From: an uncultured Blautia sp.
GTDB lineage: Bacteria; Bacillota; Clostridia; Lachnospirales; Lachnospiraceae
DNA length: 13,172 bases
Assembly: GCA_900553515.1 (NCBI GenBank)
Contig: USDN01000072.1
Coordinates: 1-13,172, forward strand
Reading direction: 5' to 3'
Shown here: one piece after another, positions 6,810 to 13,172 of the stretch
Layout of the letters: every line of letters begins with the position of its first letter
Position numbering within the stretch: position 1 is the first letter of the stretch
Made by a program: the position numbers and the translations under genes
The notes under the pieces: generated by a model
Told to the model about the DNA's origin: nothing
Databases searched by the model: none
Seen by the model: only the letters and a program-made list of their open reading frames with translations

Positions 6810-7496
6810 ATGGAAGTAAATGAACAGCTGATACGAGCCATTACTCAGGCAGTGGTGGAGCAGTTGCATAAGAATGGTGCACAGCCCCAGACACAGGCAG
6901 AAATGCAGCAGCCTTCCGGTACACAGGAACTTGCAGGCAGGACAAGAATGCGTCCGAAACATTCTTATGAGGGCGCGGCAAGGGCTGCCCAGGGAACCGA
7001 TCCCAGGGAGATCGTGATCGGTGTGGGCGCAGCATTTCAGACAGAGATCAATAAGACCATGGGAGGAATTCCTCTGGATGAGGTACTTCGCAATGTAAAA
7101 GCAGGTATTGAGGAAGAGGGAATGACTTCTCGTGTAGTAAAGGTGCTGGATACCTCTGATGTGTGCTTTATGGCCCTTCAGGCAGCGAAGCTTTCCGGTT
7201 CCGGAATCGGAATCGGTATTCAGTCAAAGGGGACGACTGTGATCCATCAGAAGGATCTGTATCCTCTTTCCAATCTGGAGCTTTTTCCACAGGCACCGCT
7301 TATGGATCTGGAAACCTATCGTAAGATCGGACGTAATGCAGCCAGATATGTAAAGGGAGAGAAGGTAACTCCAATCGAGTGTACCAACGATCCTATGGTA
7401 CGTGCAAAATATCAGGTGAAGGCAGCTCTTATGCACATAGTAGAAACTGAGCAGCTGGATCCGGAAAAAGGCATGATCGAATGGGAGGGAAGATAA
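6810..7496 (+). CDS. pduD: Diol/glycerol dehydratase, medium subunit with encapsulation peptide
   Basis: The beta subunit (228 aa) of the dehydratase; it forms part of the cobalamin-binding site together with PduC. The first roughly 20 residues, EVNEQLIRAITQAVVEQLHK, form an amphipathic helix followed by a polar, Gln/Pro-rich linker (24-60). This is the PduD signal that targets the whole dehydratase complex into the microcompartment. The conserved core begins around PREIVIGVGAAFQTEINKTM and includes SGSGIGIGIQSKGTTVIHQ. AGGAGGT at 6799-6805 precedes the ATG. The gene begins 10 bases after pduC, and its TAA overlaps the ATG of pduE (TAATG), so the subunits are translationally coupled. Confidence 0.95.
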   Translation: MEVNEQLIRAITQAVVEQLHKNGAQPQTQAEMQQPSGTQELAGRTRMRPKHSYEGAARAAQGTDPREIVIGVGAAFQTEINKTMGGIPLDEVLRNVKAGIEEEGMTSRVVKVLDTSDVCFMALQAAKLSGSGIGIGIQSKGTTVIHQKDLYPLSNLELFPQAPLMDLETYRKIGRNAARYVKGEKVTPIECTNDPMVRAKYQVKAALMHIVETEQLDPEKGMIEWEGR

Positions 7497-7891
7497 TGAG
7501 CAGCTATCCTTTAGGACAGAATGAAGCGGATACCATTACCTCCAAAACTGGCAAAAAACTTTCTGATATTACGCTGGATGAGGTAAAAAGAGGCAACGTA
7601 CAGGCCGAGGATATCAAGATATCCCCGGAAATGCTGAAACGTCAGGGACAGGTGGCAAAAGAAGCGGATAATCCTCAGATGGAGGCGAACTTCCAGAGAG
7701 CTTCTGAACTTGCCAATGTGCCGGATGAAGTGATTTTAACAATGTATAACAAGCTGAGACCAAACCGTTCCACCAAAAAAGAACTTGTGCTCATGGCACA
7801 GGAACTTCTTGAAAAATACAGTGCACCGCACTGTGCAAAGCTGGTTTTGGAAGCGGCTGAAATTTATGAAAAAAGGGGAATTCTTCTTTGA
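7496..7891 (+). CDS. pduE: Diol/glycerol dehydratase, small subunit (short form)
   Basis: The gamma subunit (131 aa) completing the (alpha-beta-gamma)2 dehydratase. It shows the family core: SSYPLGQNEADTI at the start, KISPEMLKRQGQVAKEADN, then ANFQRASELANVPDEVILTM and LRPNRSTKKEL. Enterobacterial PduE has about 40 more residues at the N-terminus, with a second amphipathic helix. Here the protein starts directly at the conserved YPL region, like the gamma subunit of free glycerol dehydratase (DhaB3/GldE). The ATG at 7496 overlaps the pduD stop and follows GGGAGGGA (7483-7490). The stop TGA overlaps the TTG start of pduG. Confidence 0.94.
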   Translation: MSSYPLGQNEADTITSKTGKKLSDITLDEVKRGNVQAEDIKISPEMLKRQGQVAKEADNPQMEANFQRASELANVPDEVILTMYNKLRPNRSTKKELVLMAQELLEKYSAPHCAKLVLEAAEIYEKRGILL

Positions 7892-9702
7892 AACTGATTG
7901 CTGGTGTTGACATAGGAAATTCCACAACTGAAGTATGTATCGGCAGCGTGGGAGAGGATGGAAGTTTTCATTTCCTCTCCTCCGCTTCCCGTATCACCAC
8001 CGGAACTAAGGGAACACTTCCGAATGTTCACGGTATTAAAGCGGCTCTTATGGAGGCCATGGATCGAATCCGGCAGCCTTTGGAAGCCCTTGATTTAGTG
8101 CGCCTAAATGAGGCCGCACCTGTGATCGGTGATACGGCAATGGAGACCATTACGGAAACTATTATCACGGAATCTTCCATGATCGGCCATAATCCTTCTA
8201 CTCCGGCAGGAGCAGGAGAGGCTGCAGGTTATCTGATTCATCTGGAAAATATCTGGAAAGGAAAACCAGGCGTACCCTACATAGCAGTGGCGGCAAATAA
8301 GTTTTCCTATGAAGAAGTGGCAGCCAGGCTGAACCAGCATATTCCGGAATTGGATATCCGGGGACTGATCCTCCAGGCAGATGAGGCTGTTCTGGTGGAA
8401 AATCGCCTGAACAGGCAGATTCCGATCATTGATGAAGTACGGCATATAGAAAGGGTACCGGAGGAAAAGCTGGCAGCGATCGAGGTTGCTCTTCCGGGAA
8501 CAGGGATCCGTATGCTGAGCAATCCTTATGGCATTGCTACTCTTCTGGGACTGGATGCAGAGGAGACAAAGGCAGTTACCCCTATTGCCAAAAGTCTGAT
8601 CGGAAAAAGAAGTGCGGTAGTGATCCGCACACCAAATGGAAATATCAGAGAAAACGTTCTTCCTGCAGGTGAGATCAATTTTCACGGCACGCAGGAAATC
8701 CGTGTGAATATCGATACCGGGGCAGATACGATCATGGACAGCCTCCAAAAAGCAGGCGATATCCGGGATATTGACGGACAGCAGGACACCAATGTAGGAA
8801 ATATGCTGAGCCGTATTAAAAAAAGTATGACGGATGTTGCTGCAGAGGCAGATCATGAAGCAAGGATCACAGATATCCTTGCAGTAGATACCATGGCTCC
8901 GGTAGAAATTTCAGGGTCGCTGGCAGGCGAGACCTGTATGGAAAAAGCGGTGGGAATCGCCGCAATGGTAAAAACAAAGCATCTTCCTATGCAGAAGATC
9001 GCAGAGAGGCTGGAACAGGAACTGCATATAAAAGCAGTGGTAGCCGGTGTGGAAGCGGTAATGGCAGCCTTAGGCTCCCTGACGACACCGGGAACAAGAC
9101 TTCCTCTTGCCATCCTTGATATGGGAGGCGGATCTACTGATGCTGCAGTGCTGGAAACAGACGGAAGTGTCCGCACGACACATCAGGCAGGAGCCGGAGA
9201 ACTTGTGACCATGCTGATCCAGACTGAACTTGGGCTGGGAAGCCGTACTACGGCAGAACAGATCAAGAAATATCCGATGGGAAAAGTAGAAAGCCTTTTT
9301 CATATGAGACTGGAAAATGGTTCCATGCAGTTTTTTGAAGAATCCATAGATCCCAGATATTATGGACATGTGGTACTTCTTGCACCAGGCGAAATGCTGA
9401 AGGTGGAGGAAGATATCCCAATGGAAAAGATCCTGGAGGTGCGAAGGGAAGCCAAGCGCAAGGTGTTTGTGCGAAATGCCATCCGCGCTCTGGAAAAAGT
9501 GGCTCCGGATCATGATTTAAGAAAGATACCAAACGTGGTGCTGGTGGGAGGTTCGGCAGAGGATTTTGAAATCCCGGAGATGCTGACAGAAGCTCTGGCA
9601 GAGTACCGGATCGTCTGTGGACGGGGAAATATCCGGGGAACCGAGGGCCCGAGAAATGCAGTAGCCACAGGTTTGTTAATGTCATATTTAAGCAGCAGAT
9701 AA
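7888..9702 (+). CDS. pduG: Diol dehydratase reactivating factor, large subunit
   Basis: A 604-aa Hsp70-like ATPase that, with PduH, removes damaged adenine-less cobalamin from inactivated dehydratase. The N-terminal phosphate loop is MKLIAGVDIGNSTTEV (1-16). It is followed by VIGDTAMETITETIITESSM (79-98), the second nucleotide motif AILDMGGGSTDAAV around Asp411-Asp418, and the C-terminal GRGNIRGTEGPRNAVATG. The start is a TTG (7888-7890) that shares bases with the pduE stop. It is preceded by AAAAGGGGAA at 7870-7879, and it gives exactly the family N-terminus; no in-frame ATG fits. Length is as expected (PduG about 610). Coupling to pduE by overlap supports production in step with the dehydratase. 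Confidence 0.95.
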   Translation: MKLIAGVDIGNSTTEVCIGSVGEDGSFHFLSSASRITTGTKGTLPNVHGIKAALMEAMDRIRQPLEALDLVRLNEAAPVIGDTAMETITETIITESSMIGHNPSTPAGAGEAAGYLIHLENIWKGKPGVPYIAVAANKFSYEEVAARLNQHIPELDIRGLILQADEAVLVENRLNRQIPIIDEVRHIERVPEEKLAAIEVALPGTGIRMLSNPYGIATLLGLDAEETKAVTPIAKSLIGKRSAVVIRTPNGNIRENVLPAGEINFHGTQEIRVNIDTGADTIMDSLQKAGDIRDIDGQQDTNVGNMLSRIKKSMTDVAAEADHEARITDILAVDTMAPVEISGSLAGETCMEKAVGIAAMVKTKHLPMQKIAERLEQELHIKAVVAGVEAVMAALGSLTTPGTRLPLAILDMGGGSTDAAVLETDGSVRTTHQAGAGELVTMLIQTELGLGSRTTAEQIKKYPMGKVESLFHMRLENGSMQFFEESIDPRYYGHVVLLAPGEMLKVEEDIPMEKILEVRREAKRKVFVRNAIRALEKVAPDHDLRKIPNVVLVGGSAEDFEIPEMLTEALAEYRIVCGRGNIRGTEGPRNAVATGLLMSYLSSR

Positions 9703-9712
9703 CGGAGGGGAC

Positions 9713-10072
9713 ATGATTGTAAATAAGCCAACTGTTATCATTTATACAAGAGATCCTGATGAGGATCTTCTTCGGGAGATCTGCGCAGGAATTGAGGAAG
9801 AGGGTGTCCTTTACGAAGTACATTCCGGAAAAGGAGACATGGATACACTTGCTTATGAAGCAGCCAAAGATTCCATGCTGGGTTCCGGAATCGGAATGGA
9901 GGGCCGGCGGATCGCCATGCAGATGGCAAGACTTCCAAAAGGAAAAAATGTATTTGAATTAAATAATCCCCGCTTCTGGCAGTGCAGGAATCTGGGGAGC
10001 AACAGTGCGAGAGCGGTAAAGAAAATGCCGTTTAAACCGATTTATACAGAAAATGGGGAGATGTCGTTATGA
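9713..10072 (+). CDS. pduH: Diol dehydratase reactivating factor, small subunit
   Basis: A 119-aa partner of PduG with the same fold as the dehydratase medium subunit, which lets it swap with that subunit during cofactor release. The segments DEDLLREICAGIEEEGVLYEV, AYEAAKDSMLGSGIGMEGRR and RFWQCRNLGSNSARAVKKMPF are typical. GGAGGGG at 9704-9710 lies just before the ATG at 9713, 10 bases after the pduG stop. The TGA stop overlaps the pduO ATG as ATGA. The length is the usual one for PduH. Confidence 0.92.
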   Translation: MIVNKPTVIIYTRDPDEDLLREICAGIEEEGVLYEVHSGKGDMDTLAYEAAKDSMLGSGIGMEGRRIAMQMARLPKGKNVFELNNPRFWQCRNLGSNSARAVKKMPFKPIYTENGEMSL

Positions 10073-11112
10073 GCATTTATACAAAAGGCGGTGACAGAGG
10101 CACGACCAGTCTGGTCCGCACAAAAAATGTTTCCAAGTCAGACGACCGTATTCAGCTTGTGGGAACTATTGACGAGCTGACAAGCCATCTGGGACTTGTA
10201 AAAACAATGATCGAGGATGAAGAGACAATTCATCTGCTGGAAAAGATTCAGCGTATTCTGATCACGGTCATGGCAGGTGTGGCAGATCCTTATAATAAAG
10301 AATATAAGATTGATGAACATGAGGCAGAATTTCTGGAACAGGAGATCGACCGCATGGAAGGTCTCTTTCAGAGACCGAAGGAATTTATCCTTCCCGGTCA
10401 GTGCAGACTTTCAGCAGAGCTGGATATTGCCAGGACGGTTTCAAGGAGAGCAGAACGTGCTCTTGCAGCAGTCAGTGTGAAATTTGGCGCGGATAACGGT
10501 GCAAAGATTTTTATGAACCGTCTTGCAGATTATCTTTATGTGCTTGCAAGATATACGGATGCGAAGATGACTGAGAAGGTGGATAAGACAGTTTCTGAAG
10601 CAGCCAATGGTGGAAAAGAGGAAAAATCCATGGAACAGAATCAGAATCCTATAGCAAGTGAGGCTGTGATCCAGGAAGTATTAAAGCGAATGGGCGTACA
10701 GGGCAGGATCACATTGGACAGTGCAAAGCGCCTGATCGAAAAAATTGAAGAAGAGGCAAAGCGCAGAGGGAAAAAGGCGGTGATTGCTGTCTGCGGACCG
10801 GAAGGGAATCCGATTGCAGTCCATGTAATGGATGGAGCTTTTCTGGTAAGTTTTGATGTGGCGACCAAAAAGGCGTATACCTCTGTAGCAGTAAAAATGT
10901 CCACAATGGAACTGTCAAAGCTGGCGCAGCCGGGAGAAACCTTCTACGGAGTGGATAAAATGGACAATGGAAAGATCGTGATCTTTGCAGGCGGTGTACC
11001 GCTGAAAGTAGGCGACACCATTATCGGCGGACTGGGAATCAGTGGAGGAACAGGAGAAGAAGATCATAGTCTGGCAGAGTACGGACTGTCTGTTTTGAAC
11101 GAAGTATTATAA
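10069..11112 (+). CDS. pduO: PduO: ATP:cob(I)alamin adenosyltransferase fused to GlcG/HbpS-like domain
   Basis: A 347-aa two-domain protein. Residues 1 to about 175 are a PduO-type adenosyltransferase that makes adenosylcobalamin from cob(I)alamin and ATP: the ATP loop YTKGGDRGTTSLVR lies at 4-17 and the conserved SRRAERAL at 125-132. Residues about 205-347 form a GlcG/HbpS/PduO-C domain (LDSAKRLIEKIEEEAKR, KAVIAVCGPEGNPIAVHVMDG, FAGGVPLKVGDTIIGGLGISGG), reported to bind haem in the Salmonella protein. The linker carries Met188, preceded by a good ribosome binding site (AGAGG at 10617-10621, 8 bases before ATG 10630), and a helix SEAVIQEVLKRMG that resembles an encapsulation peptide. The ATG overlaps the pduH stop. 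PduS would supply its reduced cobalamin. This is the last gene before the terminator. Confidence 0.94.
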   Translation: MSIYTKGGDRGTTSLVRTKNVSKSDDRIQLVGTIDELTSHLGLVKTMIEDEETIHLLEKIQRILITVMAGVADPYNKEYKIDEHEAEFLEQEIDRMEGLFQRPKEFILPGQCRLSAELDIARTVSRRAERALAAVSVKFGADNGAKIFMNRLADYLYVLARYTDAKMTEKVDKTVSEAANGGKEEKSMEQNQNPIASEAVIQEVLKRMGVQGRITLDSAKRLIEKIEEEAKRRGKKAVIAVCGPEGNPIAVHVMDGAFLVSFDVATKKAYTSVAVKMSTMELSKLAQPGETFYGVDKMDNGKIVIFAGGVPLKVGDTIIGGLGISGGTGEEDHSLAEYGLSVLNEVL

Positions 11113-11123
11113 TTGCGAAAATA

Positions 11124-11157
11124 AAGATCAGGTGATAATTTCATCTGATCTTGTTTT
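11124..11157 (+). terminator. Intrinsic terminator of the pdu operon
   Basis: A 12-bp stem with one G-U pair: AAGATCAGGTGA at 11124-11135 and TCATCTGATCTT at 11141-11152, loop TAATT, followed by GTTTTATAT. It lies 11 bases after the pduO stop. The stem is rather A/T-rich, so read-through into the next gene is possible. The T-run is also part of the 12-base palindrome TTTTATATAAAA (11154-11165), directly ahead of the ribosome binding site of the downstream gene. Confidence 0.8.
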
Positions 11158-11189
11158 ATATAAAAAGATGTGAAGGAGGAACTGAAATT

Positions 11190-12227
11190 ATGAAAACTGG
11201 AAAAAAAGCAGGAATATTTTGCGTGGCAGGTATACTTGCGGTGACCGCTCCATTTACTGTGTGGGCACAGGAACAGACAGATGTGGAAACTCTGGAGAGG
11301 CAGGCTCAGAATATAGAGGCTGATCCGGCTGAATCTTCAGAAGATGGGAATTCCGGATTCACCTATCAGGATTTACAGGGGCTGAGCTTTTCGTTCAGCA
11401 GCGGTGTCGGAGCATGGGAAACGGTGCTTACAATCCAGGAAGACGGAAACTTTGAAGGAAATTACCACGACACAGATATGGGAGACACCGGAGAAGGATA
11501 TCCAAACGGAACTGTATATGTCTGTGATTTTTTCGGTAAATTTACAGAGCCGAAAAAGATAAACGAATACACCTATGCGGCTGAAATTCAGACTATGGTA
11601 TATCAGAAAGAGCCGGAAACCTCGGAGATTATTGACGGTATGCGGAGAATCTACGGTGAAGCGTATGGACTGGAAGGGGCTGAGAGAATTCTGTTTTATA
11701 CAGAGGGAGCGCCCATTTCAGAATTGCCGGAGGGGTACAGAGGCTGGACAGGTTATATGGATCTGAACAACCTTACAGAAACAGAACTTCCCTATATCGG
11801 ACTCTATAATGAGGCGCAGGGAGAAGGATTTTCCAGTTTCCGAAATGAAGAAGTGGAAAGTGTGGGTTCGGAAGGCTCTTCAATTGACGCGGAACTGGCA
11901 GAGCTGGAAGCCAGAGAAGCAGAGCTGAACCAGAAAGCGGACAGCTATGCGGATCAGGCAACTCTCAATATAGCTGCGCAGGAAATCTATACTTTATGGG
12001 ATGATGAACTGAATTCCATGTGGGCAAGGATCAGAGAAATTCTTCCGGCGGATGCCTTTGATGCTCTTACTCAGGAGCAGCTTGCCTGGATTGCGGACAA
12101 GGAAGCAGCTGTAGCAGCGGCAGTTGCGGAGATAGGCGGAGGCTCCATGAGCGCGTCCGTGGAATTTGGAAGAGGAGCCAGTATCACAAAAGAACGGGTT
12201 TATCAGCTGGCAGAATATCTGAGATAG
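11190..12227 (+). CDS. Secreted two-domain protein with C-terminal LprI-like domain
   Basis: 345 aa. A lysine-rich start and hydrophobic core (about 5-24) end in VWA before QEQ, a good signal peptidase I site, so the protein is probably exported; the Cys at 11 does not sit in a proper lipobox. After an acidic linker, residues about 57-208 form an unrecognised, probably beta-rich domain with SFSFSSGVGAWETVLTIQED, a Gly/Asp-rich NYHDTDMGDTGEGYPNG and many aromatic residues. After a second acidic linker, residues about 233-345 resemble LprI (lysozyme inhibitor-like) domains: helix ELEAREAELNQKADSY, then LNIAAQEIYTLWDDELNSMW and TQEQLAWIADKEAAV. The usual cysteines of that family are absent. AAGGAGGA (11173-11180) precedes the ATG at 11190, which is preferred over any upstream codon. 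There is no evident link to propanediol metabolism. Domain assignment is from memory, moderately sure. Confidence 0.78.
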   Translation: MKTGKKAGIFCVAGILAVTAPFTVWAQEQTDVETLERQAQNIEADPAESSEDGNSGFTYQDLQGLSFSFSSGVGAWETVLTIQEDGNFEGNYHDTDMGDTGEGYPNGTVYVCDFFGKFTEPKKINEYTYAAEIQTMVYQKEPETSEIIDGMRRIYGEAYGLEGAERILFYTEGAPISELPEGYRGWTGYMDLNNLTETELPYIGLYNEAQGEGFSSFRNEEVESVGSEGSSIDAELAELEAREAELNQKADSYADQATLNIAAQEIYTLWDDELNSMWARIREILPADAFDALTQEQLAWIADKEAAVAAAVAEIGGGSMSASVEFGRGASITKERVYQLAEYLR

Positions 12228-12232
12228 AGAAA

Positions 12233-12267
12233 AGGAGGATCTGTGAATTCAGATCCTCTTGTATTTT
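12233..12267. terminator. Bidirectional terminator between convergent genes
   Basis: GAGGATCTG (12235-12243) pairs with CAGATCCTC (12250-12258), extended by a G-U and an A-U pair to 12233/12260, with a loop of six bases. On the plus strand TTGTATTTT follows; on the minus strand TTTTCTCTATCTC follows. It can therefore end both the secreted-protein message and the convergent AraC-family message. The AraC stop codon (12251-12249) lies in the hairpin itself, so the terminator overlaps the end of that gene. Confidence 0.75.
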
Positions 12268-13097
12268 CCGGGAGTGATTCCCTTATATTTTTTAAATGTC
12301 CGGATAAAATAGCTGAGATCATTAAAACCGTTCCGGTAGGCGATTTCTGTGATTGAATCATCCGTAGTGGACAGTTCATAGCAGGCTTGCTCGATCCTTT
12401 GATGGTTCAGATAATCCATGGGTGTCTGATGGGTCATTTCTGAGAAAAATCTGCAGAAATACTTAGGGGACATAGAGACGGATTCAGACAGCTGCTGCAG
12501 TGTCAGAGGGGAGGCATAGTTGTGTTCAATGAATTCCAGTACCTGCTTCAGCTGCAGGATTCTTTTGTAATCTTTCCTGGTTTTGCGCACCCCTTCCAGA
12601 TAGTAATGTTTACCAAAAACGATACCGAAAAAGTGGTAAAATTGTCCAATCACTGTCAGCTCATACCCCTCTGGTTTCTGCCAGACAGCGTCAAAAATAC
12701 TGTTTACAGTATCACAGACTTCCCGGTTTTGGCTTGTAAAATGGTGATAAACAAGAACCTCCTGATGGATGATCTTCTGCATATATCCGGCAGATACGGA
12801 ATTGTGTTTTAAAAATGTATTGCCGTCAAATACAAGACACTGATAGACACAATCCTGAGGCATTCCGCTGTGAAGAATCCCGCTATGCACAAAAATGATA
12901 TCTCCGGCATTGGCAGTGAAACTTTTTTCGTCTAAAGTGACGGTGAGAGTGCCTTCCAAAACACGCATAAGCTCATATTCCACATGCCAGTGATAAGACA
13001 TGACATAGCGGGGATGAGTGGGATCGATATGATGAAATTCAAATGGAAACTCATAGGTTCCTCTTTTTCGGTTTTCGTTTCGGTCAAGATCATGCAA
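12249..13097 (-). CDS. AraC-family transcriptional regulator with cupin sensor domain
   Basis: 282 aa. Residues about 20-95 form an AraC-type cupin ligand-binding domain (SYHWHVEYELMRVLEGTLTV, AGDIIFVHSGILHSG, with His36 and His38). Residues about 180-282 form the double helix-turn-helix DNA-binding domain (ASPLTLQQLSESVSMSPKYF; SITEIAYRNGFNDLSYFIRTF, then KYKGITPGKYK). It is probably an activator responding to a small molecule, often a sugar, for nearby genes. The start is taken as TTG at 13097-13095: AAAGGGGG lies 8 bases ahead on the minus strand and an in-frame stop is just upstream. The nearby ATG (13093-13091) is out of frame and the next in-frame ATG (residue 33) would cut the cupin. 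The target is unknown; it could be the pdu operon or an unseen divergent gene to the right. Confidence 0.9.
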   Translation of the reverse strand: MHDLDRNENRKRGTYEFPFEFHHIDPTHPRYVMSYHWHVEYELMRVLEGTLTVTLDEKSFTANAGDIIFVHSGILHSGMPQDCVYQCLVFDGNTFLKHNSVSAGYMQKIIHQEVLVYHHFTSQNREVCDTVNSIFDAVWQKPEGYELTVIGQFYHFFGIVFGKHYYLEGVRKTRKDYKRILQLKQVLEFIEHNYASPLTLQQLSESVSMSPKYFCRFFSEMTHQTPMDYLNHQRIEQACYELSTTDDSITEIAYRNGFNDLSYFIRTFKKYKGITPGKYKRI

Positions 13098-13172
13098 AGC
13101 AGCAGCCCCCTTTCACCAAATTTATAGAATTTTTATAGATAATACTGAAAAAGTGAATATTATACTATTTTT
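13098..13172 (-). promoter_or_regulatory. A/T-rich upstream region of the AraC-family gene
   Basis: Very A/T-rich leader of the minus-strand regulator, cut by the window edge. On the minus strand a perfect TATAAT lies at 13164-13159, whose -35 would fall outside the window; a weaker TTTCAG...TATAAA pair with 18-base spacing lies closer to the gene (about 13150-13121). Two near-copies of CTATAAAWWTT stand head to tail with an 11-base period at 13138-13118, about one helical turn, as expected for AraC-type half-sites. None of this is proven; A/T-rich DNA yields such matches by chance. Confidence 0.3.

Noticed and set aside
11154..11165. The 12-base palindrome TTTTATATAAAA as an operator for the secreted-protein gene.
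   Set aside because: It coincides with the terminator T-run and is pure A/T, so chance is the simpler reading; no matching copy is seen at the other promoters.
1..13172. CRISPR arrays, tRNA/rRNA genes, insertion sequences or attachment sites.
   Set aside because: No spaced direct repeats, cloverleaf-like sequence, transposase or integrase coding, or flanking terminal repeats were seen; the window is a compact operon plus two genes.

Overview
This window is most of a B12-dependent diol/glycerol dehydratase bacterial microcompartment (pdu-type BMC) operon on the + strand, followed by two accessory genes. Protein style (clostridial Fe-alcohol dehydrogenase, strong purine-rich ribosome binding sites, several TTG starts, moderate GC by eye, a LprI-like secreted protein) suggests a gut Firmicute of the Lachnospiraceae type (Blautia, Anaerobutyricum or Ruminococcus-like). 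This placement is inferred from recognisable protein families, not from a search.

Layout: 1-122 is the 3' end of a hexameric BMC shell protein. Then follow pduL (phosphotransacylase), pduN (pentameric vertex protein), pduS (flavin/Fe-S cobalamin reductase), pduT (trimeric tandem-BMC shell protein), a DeoR-family regulator, pduQ (1-propanol dehydrogenase), pduC-D-E (the three dehydratase subunits), pduG-H (reactivating factor) and pduO (adenosyltransferase fused to a GlcG/HbpS-like domain). A hairpin-plus-U terminator at about 11124-11157 closes the operon. Downstream are a secreted two-domain protein with a LprI-like C-terminus (11190-12227) and a convergent AraC-family regulator (12249-13097, minus strand). 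The two share a bidirectional terminator.

How it works together (family knowledge): PduCDE converts 1,2-propanediol to propionaldehyde (or glycerol to 3-hydroxypropionaldehyde) with adenosylcobalamin. PduGH swaps out damaged cofactor, and PduS plus PduO regenerate adenosylcobalamin. PduQ reduces aldehyde to alcohol and recycles NADH, and PduL turns the acyl-CoA into acyl-phosphate. The acyl-CoA-forming aldehyde dehydrogenase (PduP) and the other shell genes are not in the window and presumably lie upstream of position 1. The sequence does not say whether 1,2-propanediol (from fucose/rhamnose) or glycerol is the natural substrate.

The system itself is a known type. The parts that deserve a second look are a perfect hairpin over the apparent pduL start, a structured pduL-pduN gap with a five-codon mini-ORF overlapping the pduN start, a PduT that seems to lack the Cys108 iron-sulfur ligand of the enterobacterial protein, a palindrome in front of the embedded deoR gene, an in-frame ribosome binding site plus Met at the PduO domain junction, and a cysteine-free LprI-like domain fused to an unrecognised secreted domain.
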